DNA from: Chaetomium olivaceum
Lineage: Eukaryota > Ascomycota > Sordariomycetes > Sordariales > Chaetomiaceae
Direction of reading: 5' to 3'
Length of the DNA: 64,000 nucleotides
Assembly (NCBI GenBank): GCA_039881045.1
Contig: JAYWVB010000011.1
Span: 310,001-374,000, forward strand
The stretch's first letter is position 1, and every line of letters starts with the position of its first letter. The position numbers and the translations under genes were made by a program. The notes below the pieces were generated by a model. It was not told the DNA's origin. It worked only from the letters and a program-made list of their open reading frames with translations, and searched no databases. Shown here in pieces: positions 44,894 to 56,900 of this stretch.

Positions 44894-45477
44894 GAGTGGT
44901 GATACCATCACGACCGTCATCAGGATGTCTGTTTAGTGAAGGGGCGACCCCGGCTCACGAGGTAGATTAGATCGGTATATACCTGTTGTTCTCAGTTATT
45001 ATTACTGCGTTATCAGGCCTCCCTCCCTGTGCCATGGCTTGCGTTTTTACCCTTGAGGATTTTAGAGATGGAGACGGAACTCAGCCAGGCAAAATAATGT
45101 CGATCCAAAGAGAGATGTTTGCAAGCATTGGATAAAGAGCACCTCGGAAGACCACAATCACTCATGTTACCTCACACGGTTCAAGCCTCAGCCTCACTCC
45201 GGGACCGAGGAGGCGTACAAACAGGCTGAGTGTACAGGAACACACAGGGTGGCGGCTACATAACCCCTCACATACACAGTGCAATGGCACAGAGAGAGTG
45301 TGTGGAAGTAGCTCCCAAACAGATCTATTGTCTAATAAAGCCCTATTAGGCGCCCAAACACCACATAAGTCGCACACACATTAAAAGTTTCTCGTAAACT
45401 GAGCATATCGCTCTCATGCTCTGAAAATCAAGCTGCCACCCCCGTCTCAGTGCTAGACATCATCAGTCAACTCCACT

Positions 45478-48400
45478 CTACAGAGCCCCGTTCTCCCCAT
45501 TGACTCCGTTTGCATCGCCAGCCCCATTCGTCATGGCCGCGGCCAGCGCGCTGCTGTCGTCCTGATACTTCTCCCAGTTGGCCAGGACATAGCCGATCTT
45601 GGGAGAGTTGGTGAGGCGGTAGACGTCTTCAAAGTACTCCTTAGTAATCGCAAACGGCCTGGCCGTCACGTTGGGGATGTATTTTCCAATCAGCTTGGCC
45701 GGGTCGATCGTCGTCTTGTTGATCTTCTTGAGCAAAAAGCTTCGGAAAGGCTTGACGCCGGAACGAAGGAAGGTCGAGTGGAATGGCACGTCGATGCCCT
45801 TGAGGGGAATGGTAGCAAAGCCGCGCTGCAGGTCCAGCGGCGTTGGCTTGGCCTCGGTCTCCTGGGCACACGCCTTGATAATCTCGACGAGCTTTTCCCT
45901 GACCATCTCCGGCTGGAACTCCTTGCGCATTTGCTCGATGTCGATCTTCATGGCCTTGAGGTAGTTGGTAACACCAGTCAAAGTGTCGAGAGCCCGGAGG
46001 TCGCCGGCGCAGACGTACTGCATGTTGGCGATGTTGAAGTTGACAATCTCCAAAAGCCAGCCAGTGGTCTCAGCAACGTTGTTGACTACGAACCGCAGAG
46101 CCTCCTCGTTGAACGTCTTGTTGATGCGGCTGGGGTTGACCGCGCACATGCTGTAGTTGGACCGGCCAGATGCGTCACGCTCGACGGCAACCTGCATTGT
46201 CAAACCACGGTAGAAGACGACCGACACCAACGACTCGATCGGCATGACATCAGCAAGGGCTGCAAGAGCAGAGTACTCGCCAAGAGAGTGGCCAGCGAAA
46301 GTGCTATCACGCGGGACAAGTCCCTTGGCTTTCATGTCCTCGAAACTGGCCTTCTCCATCAGCGTCAAGGCGGGCTGGGTAAATTGTGTGGCCGAAAGCA
46401 GGCCGGTGGGGGAGCGGTAAGTGTAGGACTGAGTCTTCTCGTCAATTTCCTTGAAGATGCGCTCCGACTTGATAGAGCCATCGCCCGCGACTGTCTCGAA
46501 GGTCATGGCCATGTAGTTCCCGCGAATGGCTTTGCCGCGCGGGCCGCCAAAGTGGATGGTCAGCTCCTTGGGGTTGTTGCGGACGATGTTGGTGATGGCG
46601 AAACCTTATCATGCGTGTCAGTACAAGAATGAGCGGCGTAAACAGAAGGTACTTACCATAAGTATCCATGAGGTACTTGTCAGCACGGTCCCAGACCTCC
46701 TTGGCGACAGGGCTGCTATCGTAGAGATCCATCCCCATTCCTTGTTCTTGGGAACCTTGACCGGTGAAGACATAAGCAGTGACAGGCTGCTCGATTTCTG
46801 CCTCGCCGAGAAGGACCTTGTCCTCCGTCTCCTTGTTCACGGCCTCGACCTTGATGATCTTCCTGCCAGCAACCATACCGACATGCTGCAGCTTGACGTC
46901 GATATCGTCGTTGGGGAGAACCATGCCCGTGAGCGAAGCAGAGAAACTCCGCACGCGGCCGTTCTTGTTCTCCGCCGCCCACGTCTCTACTAGGCTGCGG
47001 ATAGCGGCGCTGGAGTACATGCCGTGGGTGATGGTTCCGGGAAGGTTGGCGTACGCGGCGAAGACGCGAGAGACGTGGATGGGGTTGTAATCACCTGAGA
47101 CGCGGGCGTACGTCTCGTTTGATGCCGGTGCCCGGATTTGCAACCGACTCTTTCCACCTAGGGGGATTGGATTCTCGAAGTTCACAGGCTGTTCAATCGA
47201 CGACCCATGACGTTCCAGGTAATCCACAACCGGGTTACCGTGTGCATTATGAGCGTCGTAGTCCACACTGGCGACCTGGATAATCTCCTTGGTCGGCAGC
47301 TCGACGAGGACTTGACCCCCTGTTTGAACATGGCTGAAGACGGCCTTGTCCTTGAAATGAACCAGACTTTCAAGTCGGAAGATTAGGGTCTGACCGAGCA
47401 AATCGATCTGTGTGGCATCTTCATCAAAAGTAAACCAAGACTTGGAACGGAGAACGGCAAGGTCCTTGGTGGTCTCGAGGTGAACCTGCATGGGAGTTTC
47501 GAACTTGCGTTGGAACGTGTTCTCGTAGTCTGTGTAGACACCGCGGTAAAGGAACTGTGACGTAACTTCCATGACCGCCTTTCCGTCGCGAGTAATGGTG
47601 CCGCAGACCTCGACCATCTTCCCGGAGTCTTGGTTGATGACGGCATTGATCCGAGCTGTGGTAGAGACCTCATCGCCCTTCTTAAGTGGCTCAGCGCCGG
47701 GCATCATGCGGAACTGGTTGGAGAGGTGGACGAGCTTGAGGAGGTCGCCGTCAATGGTGCGCGGGAAGATCGGCTTTGTGATAGCTTTCCAGCCCACCAC
47801 GATAGCAAAGTCCATCGGCGCATACATGGTCTTTTCCGGGCGGTCGACGAAGGCTTCGCCAGTGTTGCCCACGGCGTGAACAAACTCATTGATGGCCTCG
47901 CTGGTAATGGTAGTCTTGCCACCGTCGAACTGGCTGGTCACGGAAGCATCGAGATCAAGCTCCTCATCACCGAACCATGCACGCCAGTAAAACTCCTTGA
48001 TACGATCATTGCGGCCGTCCATGACTTCGTGGATGGGCGCGTAGCCGGCCTCTGGGCGGTAGATGAAACGTAGCGGGAGGGCCACAGGCTTCCCAAGGGC
48101 GGTAGTATCCTTGATCATGTTGACGGCAATCTCGTTCTTGCCTACCAGCTTGACCTCGATCACGTCCACATACCGATTGTGGCGCGGTTGTTCCTTGACC
48201 ACGATGACCGTCTGGGCAGGGTCATTGGGATGGAGGATCTCAACGAAGAGACCCCGAGTCGGCGCGAAGATTTGCTTGATCGGGTTGGTCTGGTACTTCT
48301 GGCCCTGGACGATGACATCGGATTGGAGGAGGGCATAGCGCCAATTCTGGCTCGAGCCGGCGAGCAGCGAGATCCATTCCTCAAGCGACGGCAACTGAGT

Positions 48401-51400
48401 CGATGGCGAGGACGACAAGCGGTAGGTGTTCTTGTGGGCATCCACGGAGACGGTGAGGCCCTCGACATCCAAGGGAATCTCAGCCTCGATAAGCTTGCCG
48501 CCAAAGTACTCGACAGTGGGGATCTTGGAGGCATCGTTGCCGTACAGATCCCGAGTCAGCCCCTCGATGTGGCCGTGATGAATGCCGTCGAGAATCTCTT
48601 TGATGGGCTCATCAACCTTGGTCGAGTGCTTTGCGGCCATGGGTCCTTGAAGAATGCAGGTTCTGCCGACATCTTTGTCGATGACGGCACCAAGGTCCTC
48701 CGACTGCCACAGCGAGTCCTTCTTGAAAAAGAACTCAAAGTTCTCATCTAGCGCGGGGACAAACGTCACCGGCTTTTGGCCACGGCGTTGGCAGAGCAGC
48801 AGGAAGTGCTGCACATCTTGGGCGTTGATGATCTGGGTTTCGGCTTCAGGGTAATGCGCTAGAATGCGCTCAATGGCAGAAATGGGCTCGTCCAGGTCCT
48901 TAGGGTGTTGTAGCTCAGAGGCTTGCCCCGAGGTGGTGGTGAAACGCTCCTCCACACGGTGTATGAAGTCGACCGTGAGTTTCCGGAAGGACGGGTCGAT
49001 CCATCGAGCTTCGTCCTTGACGTACAAAAGCTCTACCATACGGCGGACGACTTCACCGTATGTCATGTCCTCGAGATCCACGGCTTGGCCTTCCTTGTTC
49101 TGTCCGAACCAGACCTTTTGGAAATCGGCATTGAGCTTCCGGATGATGTGGTCACGGTTCTTCTTCAACTCGGGGACCCGCTTCTCCTTGGGTAGGCTGA
49201 AGATCTTTTGGTCCATTTCGGCCCAGAAGAGGACACCGCGCGTGGCAAGCTTGTGGATTGGCTCGCCCATTTCAGACCGCACGGTGATGACTCCACCTGC
49301 AGCCCCCTTGTAGGTCTTCTCCCACTCGCCGTCGTCAAGGCCGGGAGCGTCCACAATGGCTTGTTTGGCGGCTCTGCTCGTGTGGGCCTCTTTGGCGACC
49401 ATCATGCGGCTGCCAAACAAGCAGCCGTCGTAAGGCATCGGGGGGTAGCCATACTGGGTGGACCACGCACCGGTAAGGTAGGGATACGTGTCGTCGGCGC
49501 CGCCAAAACCACTGCCGGCGACGAGGATGATGTTCTCGTGACGACGGATGCGGCCGTACATGGCAAGGATGGGCGAGTGGAAGTCTTCGAACGAGTGGTG
49601 GCCACCACCTCTGCCGCCGGTCCACTGGAGGATGACAGGGAACGTCGGGTTGGCCTTGGCGATGTTGATGACGGCCTGGATGGCCTCGCTCGAGCCAGGC
49701 TTGAAGGAGATATGCTTCAAACCTAGTGTTTCGATGTACTCTTGAGCAACCTCAATAGACGGGACGCCGGCACCGATAGTCAGGCCCTCGATTGGCACAC
49801 CCTCCGAGCGGAGTCTCCCAAGAAGCGGGATCTGCCATCCCATAGCACGGGGGTTGACATAGATGAGGTTGATGCTGATGCCACGGCCAGGGGGGATAGC
49901 CTTCTCAATCTTGGAGATGGCTGCTGTCATTGTCTTGGCGTTGTAGTATCCGCCGCCTGCCAGCTCAATCTGGTAGCCTGCGTTCATGGTGGCAGCCACA
50001 AAGTCCCAAGGTACCGTGGCCGGGGTCATACCGGCAACCAGCAACGGCGGCAAACCGAGGAGCCTGCTCATCTTGGTGTCGACGTACGTCTGGCCGCTCG
50101 ACGTCTTGACGAGCTTGGGACCGTATTCCTTCACCCAGTCAACGGCGTACTTGACGGCATGCTCCTCGTCACGGTCGAAGAGCTCCGACTTGTAGCCAAC
50201 TTCGGTCACGGTCCCATTTACGGTTCCAGCCAGGATGACGCGCACACCAGTGCCATCCTTGTTTCTGCTCGTCAGCACACCGAGACCCGAGATGCCTCCC
50301 GGACCGAAGTCCAAGATATGTGTGGCACCGGGGAAAACGGTCGCCTTTTCCCAGTGGACCGGGTCACTTGTGATCATGCGAACCAAGGCAGGCACAATGT
50401 TCCCCGTCACCTCCTCGCGGATGTCTTTGCCAGTGTTAGTGTCGTAGACGGGGATGCCTAGACGCTTGACATCGATTTGGATATCCTTCAGGTCCTCGGC
50501 GACCAGCGCGGTGGCCTTGGCGAGGTATTTGCTGTGGAAGGGGGCAGTGATAGGCAGGAAGCGGTTCACAAACCGAACCTTCCGTTCAGTGTGGGGGATC
50601 CGTGTCTGGTCCAAACCAGTGGCAGCCTTGACCTTTCGAAGCTGAGCGTTAAGGCCACATAGTGACCTCGGCGGGCCGGCGATGACCAGGTTCCGCGGGC
50701 TGTTGATGAGCGAAATCGAAATGTGCTGGTCTTCAGGGAGATACTGGTTCGTCTGGTTGATGTGCTTCTGGACTTCCGCTTGAGGAAGGTCGCGGATGCT
50801 CAGCATGGGAGTGGGGGTGCCCTCCCCGTTGTCGATAGAGTCCTGAAGCATGGACGGGCTCAGTGAAGTAATGGGGAAAGTCTGCTGGCTGCGGGCACCA
50901 ATCCAGAAAAGGATAGTCAAGGCAGAGTTGGCGATCTCCTCGAACGACTCCCAAGAGTCCGCGGCCGCTGTGATAGCGGCAAGGACAATGCCCTGGGAAT
51001 GGCCCGTGGTCCCGCTGATTCTCTCCCGCAGAATGCCGGGGTGGAGGCCAAGGACCTTGCAGGTAATCTGATAATGGGCAAGCTGAACAAGACCAATCAG
51101 GGGGAAGCTGACCGGCGCCGACACCAAATAGTCAACGTCTGGTGTCGCATCCGGGCTGTGGAGCCAGCCCATTACATCTAAACCTTTAGCGTAGAGCTTT
51201 TCCGCGCTCGGGTGGCTGGATAGGGTCTGAAGAAGTTCGGCTGATGACGCCACCAGCTCCCCGATGAAAGATGGGTAGGCTAGGTATAACTCGCGGAGCT
51301 CCTCGAAATACTCCTCGATGTTACCCTGCCCGCCAAAGATGTTGTAAAGCTTGGCATCTCTTCATCTTCCGCCGCCCGGAACAAGGCCGATTCGTGCGTC

Positions 51401-51865
51401 TTCATTGCCCGGTTCGACGCCGAGCGAGCAGCGAAATAGCTGCGAATGACCTCTAACTTCTTTCGCATCAATGCCAGGGAGGGTTGCCACCAGGGCATGG
51501 ACATCGTTGCCGCGAAGAAATGCCCGCTCGAACTCGTTGAGAATAAGTTTAAGCACCTCCTCGCCGGACCCTTGTACGTCGTCCTCGCCCTCCGCAACCT
51601 CGTGCGCCACATAGCCCATGTAGCGAGCCACGAGCTCGGCCACCGACGAGGGCTCATCGTCTTGGGCTAGCTCGTCGGTAGGCGCCGGTAGAGTTGCGAC
51701 GAAGCCCTCCTTCAACCGGGATGCATGGAAGTGGATGCCGGTAGGTATTAAAAAGGATGTCTCGAGGGAGCCGTGGGAGAGAGTGAGAGGACGCAGCGAA
51801 GCCGACGAGCGGGGCGTGACGGCACCCGTCTGCGGGCCTGTGCCGCTGCCGTTGTTGGGATACAT
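45478..51865 (-). CDS. FAS1: Fatty acid synthase beta subunit
   Basis: This is the beta chain of the cytosolic type I fungal fatty acid synthase, carrying acetyltransferase, enoyl reductase, dehydratase and malonyl/palmitoyl transferase activities. The start at 51865 reads MYPNNGSGTGPQTG, followed by SLRPLTLSHGSLE. The acetyltransferase elbow is TGHSQGIVLAA (near 51000). The hot-dog dehydratase block includes VSGDYNPIHVSRVFAAYANL. The malonyl/palmitoyl transferase elbow is AGHSLGEYSALA (near 46285). One intron (46605-46656) splits the C-terminal domain at DTYG/FAITN. Two single-base frame breaks lie in the N-terminal region: one surplus base near 51456-51463 (GIDAK to LEVIRSYFAAR) and one missing base near 51358-51364 (RAAED to DAKLYNIFGGQGN). 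They cancel each other, and the frame is intact for the next 1,600 codons. It is divergent from FAS2. Confidence 0.93.
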
Positions 51866-53920
51866 TATTATGTATAGAGATGGGGTATCTTGAGAATCTG
51901 TGCGTCTTCCCTGGCACGAGTTAGTCGACTCATTCACAGACTGACCGGGACCATCGAATAGGCGGGGGGAAGGGGGGCATACCAGTCGCAATGGTGGGAG
52001 AGATCAGCAGCAAATGGCGACAGAGCCAGGGGCAGAAGTGGGATATTTCTGCGAAAAATGACGGTGCAGGCGAGGCCTCGTAGAAGAAGCCAGTGGCATG
52101 AAGCGGAAGTGAAGTGAAGTGAGGTCGTAAAATCAGAAACCTGCCCAAGGAGAGAGTTGGGTTTGGAGTGTTCAGATGGAGGGAGAGGGGGAGTTGCGGG
52201 CGTCGAGTGAGGGCAGGAAAGGAATGGGCCAGGATGGGCGGTGGCTCTTGCGGTAGGCGGTGATTGGATTGAACCCTGGAGCCGAGACCCGGTTTGGAGG
52301 GGGACAGGGGTACCTTATAACGGTGGTGTGGTTCTACTCAACACAAAAATTGCCCAAGTTCAAGGGCGAATCTTTCCGGTGGCAGCTCCCTTCCTTGCTC
52401 GCCAAAATTTTTGGATCTTGTTGGGGAAGCGCGGTCAAGACACCGCGGCCGGCGCGGCGTGCATGTCCCGACCCCTGCCAGACCGAATACCCCTGGCCCG
52501 TGCCCAGCGGCATCTTGAGACGGTACCCAACCAACCCGAACGGCCGAGCCCCACCTGTCAAAAAGGGCACCCCAAAAAAAGTACCAATACCTCTGGTAAC
52601 GCAGTGGGAGGTTCATCCAGACCCCCCCAACCTATGGATCCCCCCCGTCTCCCAAGATCTCGGGCTCACGGAACGCAGGGGCAACGGCACTTTGAGCCCT
52701 TGCGCCGACCATCAAACCATCAAAATTCCAGACAATGGCGACATCTCAACCGTGTAGACGTGCTGTGTGATCTCACATGAGGGTTGTCGATGGTCGTTAT
52801 CCATTCTCAAGCTGCACCAGGGGTGGCGATACCTCCTACCTGCCTTCAATGACTACGTGTTCAACGCTGCACCTATGCATGAATCAGGTCATAGATTCGA
52901 GCTTCAGGCTCCAAGGACCGATACCAGTCAACATATCAAAGGCGGAGAGTCATGCAACCGGGCGCCCGACAACGACGTGCATGTGGAGAGCGGTGCGATG
53001 ACAGCCCAACAAGAGCAGACGAACCTCATAGCCTGTAATTCCCGTGTAGTGTATGTCGTGTACACCGTAGACTTGAGATGGGAAAAGCTGGTGGGCACAA
53101 AAAGTATTGTAGTGGGGTCGAGCATGACAGCCCCTCACAGATAGGAGGAACTGAATCTGTCACTCCCGGTCCATGTCCCAAACCCATGCGGTCCGCGATC
53201 CTCAGTGGCTTGCAGAAAACAACCTGGTAGTCTCGGGTATGCGCAACATCTCCGTCGATGTCCGGCGGGCAGGATTAATAAACGCCTCCGTCGGCTTCGC
53301 TCGGCGAGGGAGAATAATCTCGAGCCCGTGGTCCTCAGGGTTGGGAAGGGTGTAAAAGTGGGGTTGCACGAATAGCAACCTCCGCAACGTGTATTCGTAC
53401 CGCGACTTGGAGATCGGACGCTCCAACCCAAGGAAGCTGTGGGGTAACGGCAGGCAAGGTGCTAAGCCCTTCTGGGTTAGTTGGGGGGTTTGGTTGAGAA
53501 GCCAACCTGCAGACTGGACCAGCCGCGACAAGGGGGTGTTACCCAAAATTCATTCAACAGTTGCATCCTGACGACGCGGCGCCTTCCAGTTTTTTTGCTG
53601 TTGCCCCCCTTGGTGCGCGTGAGTGGAAGTTGAAGTCCACCGCTGCATTCCGGTCTTTAGGTTTTGCGCTTTCCCAGCCCAAGTCCCCTCTCAGGACAAC
53701 TCAAACCCTTGCTTTCTTCTGAAGGGCCCCTCTCTCCCTCGCTTTCCCCAGTCGCCAACTTCAAGTTTTGTTTCTTGCGGTGACTTCCTCCCTTCCTCTT
53801 GCGATACCCAAGATACCGTCAAACCCACACTAGACGACCCTTCTTTACGACCATCCACCCGTCTCGCATCCCGCTTTTCTTTTTCACCACCCAACATCCT
53901 AATTCACAAACAGGGCCAAA
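51866..53920. promoter_or_regulatory. Shared 2.05 kb divergent region between FAS1 and FAS2
   Basis: Both fatty acid synthase genes are transcribed away from this interval, so it presumably holds promoters and leaders for both. Pyrimidine-rich stretches lie upstream of the FAS2 ATG (53690-53900). No gene is recognised inside, and I do not assign specific factor sites. Confidence 0.6.
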
Positions 53921-56900
53921 ATGCGCGCCGAAGTCGAGCAGGAGCTTGCTCACACGCTCCTTGTGGAGCTCCTTGCGTACCAATTCGCTTCGCCCGTGAG
54001 GTGGATCGAGACCCAAGATGTTTTTCTCGCAGAGCAAATGGCCGAGCGGATTGTCGAGGTCGGACCGGCAGACACACTTGGTGTGATGGCCAAGCGGACC
54101 CTAGCCTCCAAGTACGAAGCCTACGATGCCGCCAAGTCAGTGCAAAGACAGATTCTGTGCTACAACAAGGACGCCAAAGAAATCTACTACGATGTCGACC
54201 CGGTCGAGGAGGAACCCGAGCCCACCGCACCTGAGGCGAGCTCTTCACCGAGTGCCCCCGCAGCATCTGCCGCCGCCCCGGTTGCTGCCGCCGCTCCGGC
54301 ACCGAGTGCAGGGCCCGCCGCACAAGTCCCGGACGCCCCCGTCCAAGCAGTGGAAATTGTGCGGACTTTGGTTGCACAGAAACTCAAGAAGCCCCTCCAG
54401 GATATCCCTCTCAGCAAAGCGATCAAGGATTTGGTTGGCGGTAAGGGCACACGCAGACCTTTAACCCCGGGGGGCGCCGTGCTAATCACCTCATTTTTAT
54501 AGGCAAGTCGACTCTTCAAAACGAAATCCTCGGCGACCTCGGCAAGGAGTTTGGCTCAACACCGGAGAAGCCCGAAGACACGCCCTCGACGAGTTGGGCG
54601 CGGCGATGCAGGCTACCTTTGACGGGAACCTTGGCAAGACATCGCAGGGCCTCATTGCACGCCTGATTTCCTCGAAAATGCCTGGTGGCTTCAATATCAC
54701 AACGGCGCGGAAGTACCTCGAAACAAGGTGGGGCCTTGCGTCCGGGCGGCAGGACGGTGTGCTCCTACTAGCCATCACGATGGAGCCGCCCGCTCGTCTC
54801 GGGTCGGATGGCGACGCAAAGGCGTTCCTTGACGATGTTGCTCAGAAGTACGCCTCCAATGCCGGCATCAGCCTGTCCACTGCCGCCGCCGCGGGCCGGC
54901 GGCGGGTGGTGGAGGTGGCATGATGATGGATCCCGCTGCGATCGAAGCCTTGACCAGCGACCAAAAAGCATTGTTCAAGCAGCAACTCGAGTCATCGCGA
55001 GGTATCTCAAGGTGGACATCCGTGCGGGCGACAAGGCATTCCAGGCCTCCCAAGAGTCTTCCAAGGTTCTGCAGTCTCAACTTGACTTGTGGATGGCCGA
55101 GCACGGCGACTTCTACGCTACCGGTATCGAGCCGGCGTTCAGCGCACTCAAGGCCCGCGTCTACGACTCATCATGGAACTGGGCTCGTCAGGACGCCCTG
55201 AGCATGTACTTCGATATCATCTTTGGCAGGCTGCAAGCCGTTGACCGTGAAACCGTCAGCCAATGTATCCGACTCATGAACCGCTCAAACCCGACGCTGC
55301 TCGAGTTCATGCAGTACCACATCGACAACTGCCCTACTGAGCGTGGCGAAACCTACCAGCTAGCCAAGTCGCTTGGTGCTCTGCTCATCGAAAACTGCAA
55401 GGAGTCGCTCGGAGTTGAGCCGAAGTACAAGGACGTCGCAGTCCCCACCGGCCCCAAGACCACCATCGATGCCGACGGTAGCATGAGCTACGAGGAGGTT
55501 CCGAGAGCAAGCTGCCGGAAATTGGAGCACTACGTGCAACAGATGGCGGAGGGCGGAAAGATCTCCGAGTACGGCAACCGGACCAAGGTGCAGAACGATC
55601 TGTCCAAGATCTACAAGTTGATCAGGCAGCAGTACAAGTTCTCCAAGGGCTCGCAGCACGAGATCAAGAGCCTGTACAGCGACGTGATCCGCTCCCTTGG
55701 CATGAATGAAAGCCAGATCATCCCCAAGGAAAACGGCAGACTTAACGGTCTCTCCAAGAAGGGCAAGCCCAAGGGCAAGGTCGAAACCATTCCGTTCCTT
55801 CACCTCCGCAAGAAGACGCAGCAGGGGTGGGACTTTGACAAGAAGCTCACCAATGTGTACCTTGACTGCCTGGAGGAAGCAGCTAAGGACGGCGTTACCT
55901 TCAGCGGCAAGTATGTGCTCATGACTGGTGCCGGTGTCGGCTCGATCGCCGCCGAGGTACTTCAGGGGCTCATCAGTGGCGGTGCCAAGGTGATTGTCAC
56001 CACCAGCCGCTTTTCTCGCGAGGTGACGGAGTATTACCAGTCCATGTATGCTCGATTTGGCTCGCGTGGTTCCCAGCTCGTGGTTGTGCCTTGCAACCAG
56101 GGCAGTGTCCAGGACATCAATGCGCTGGTCGACTACATCTACGATACTAAGAGCGGTCTGGGCTGGGACCTGGATTACGTTGTGCCTTTTGCTGCCATCT
56201 CTGAGCAGGGCCGCCAGATCGACGGGATCGACTCCAAGTCTGAGCTGGCCCATCGTATCATGCTCACCAACCTTATCCGTCTTCTCGGTAACGTCAAGGC
56301 GCAGAAGGCAACTCGCGGGTTCGAGACACGCCCCGCCCAGGTTATCCTCCCGCTCTCGCCCAACCACGGGACTTTTGGTAGCGATGGCCTGTATTCTGAG
56401 TCCAAGCTCGGTCTTGAGACCCTGTTCAACCGCTGGGTTTCCGAGGACTGGGCCAACTACCTCACCATTTGCGGCGCCATCATCGGCTGGACTCGCGGGA
56501 CGGGTCTGATGTCAGGCAACAACATTGTGGCTGAGGCCGTTGAGCGTTTCGGTGTCCGCACTTTCTCACAGCAGGAAATGGCGTTCAACCTGCTTGGGCT
56601 GATGTCCCCTACGATTGTTGACCTCTGCCAGAACGAGCCGGTCTTCGCGGACTTGAACGGTGGCCTGCAGTTCATTCCCAACCTCAACGAGACCATGACC
56701 AGGGAGCGCAAAACTCTGACGGAGACCAGCGAGATTCGCCGCGCAGTCACCAAGGAAATCGCTGCAGAGACCAAAATTGTCAATGGCGAGGATGCGGATG
56801 AACCTCACAAGAAGAAGATCATCGAGCCCCGCGCCAACATCAAGTTCGACTTCCCGCCCGTTCCCGACTGGGAGTCCGAGGTTGCGCCACTGAACGACAA

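Larger units (their letters stand above)
43944..45477. other. Intergenic region between the unknown gene and FAS1
   Basis: About 1.5 kb between convergent genes. It contains several simple repeats and a pair of 23-bp direct repeats (listed separately). No gene is recognised. Confidence 0.55.

Noticed and set aside
52255..52330. tRNA-like GGGTTCAATCC on the minus strand in the FAS promoter
   Set aside because: No pairing of the T-stem and no matching 5' half.
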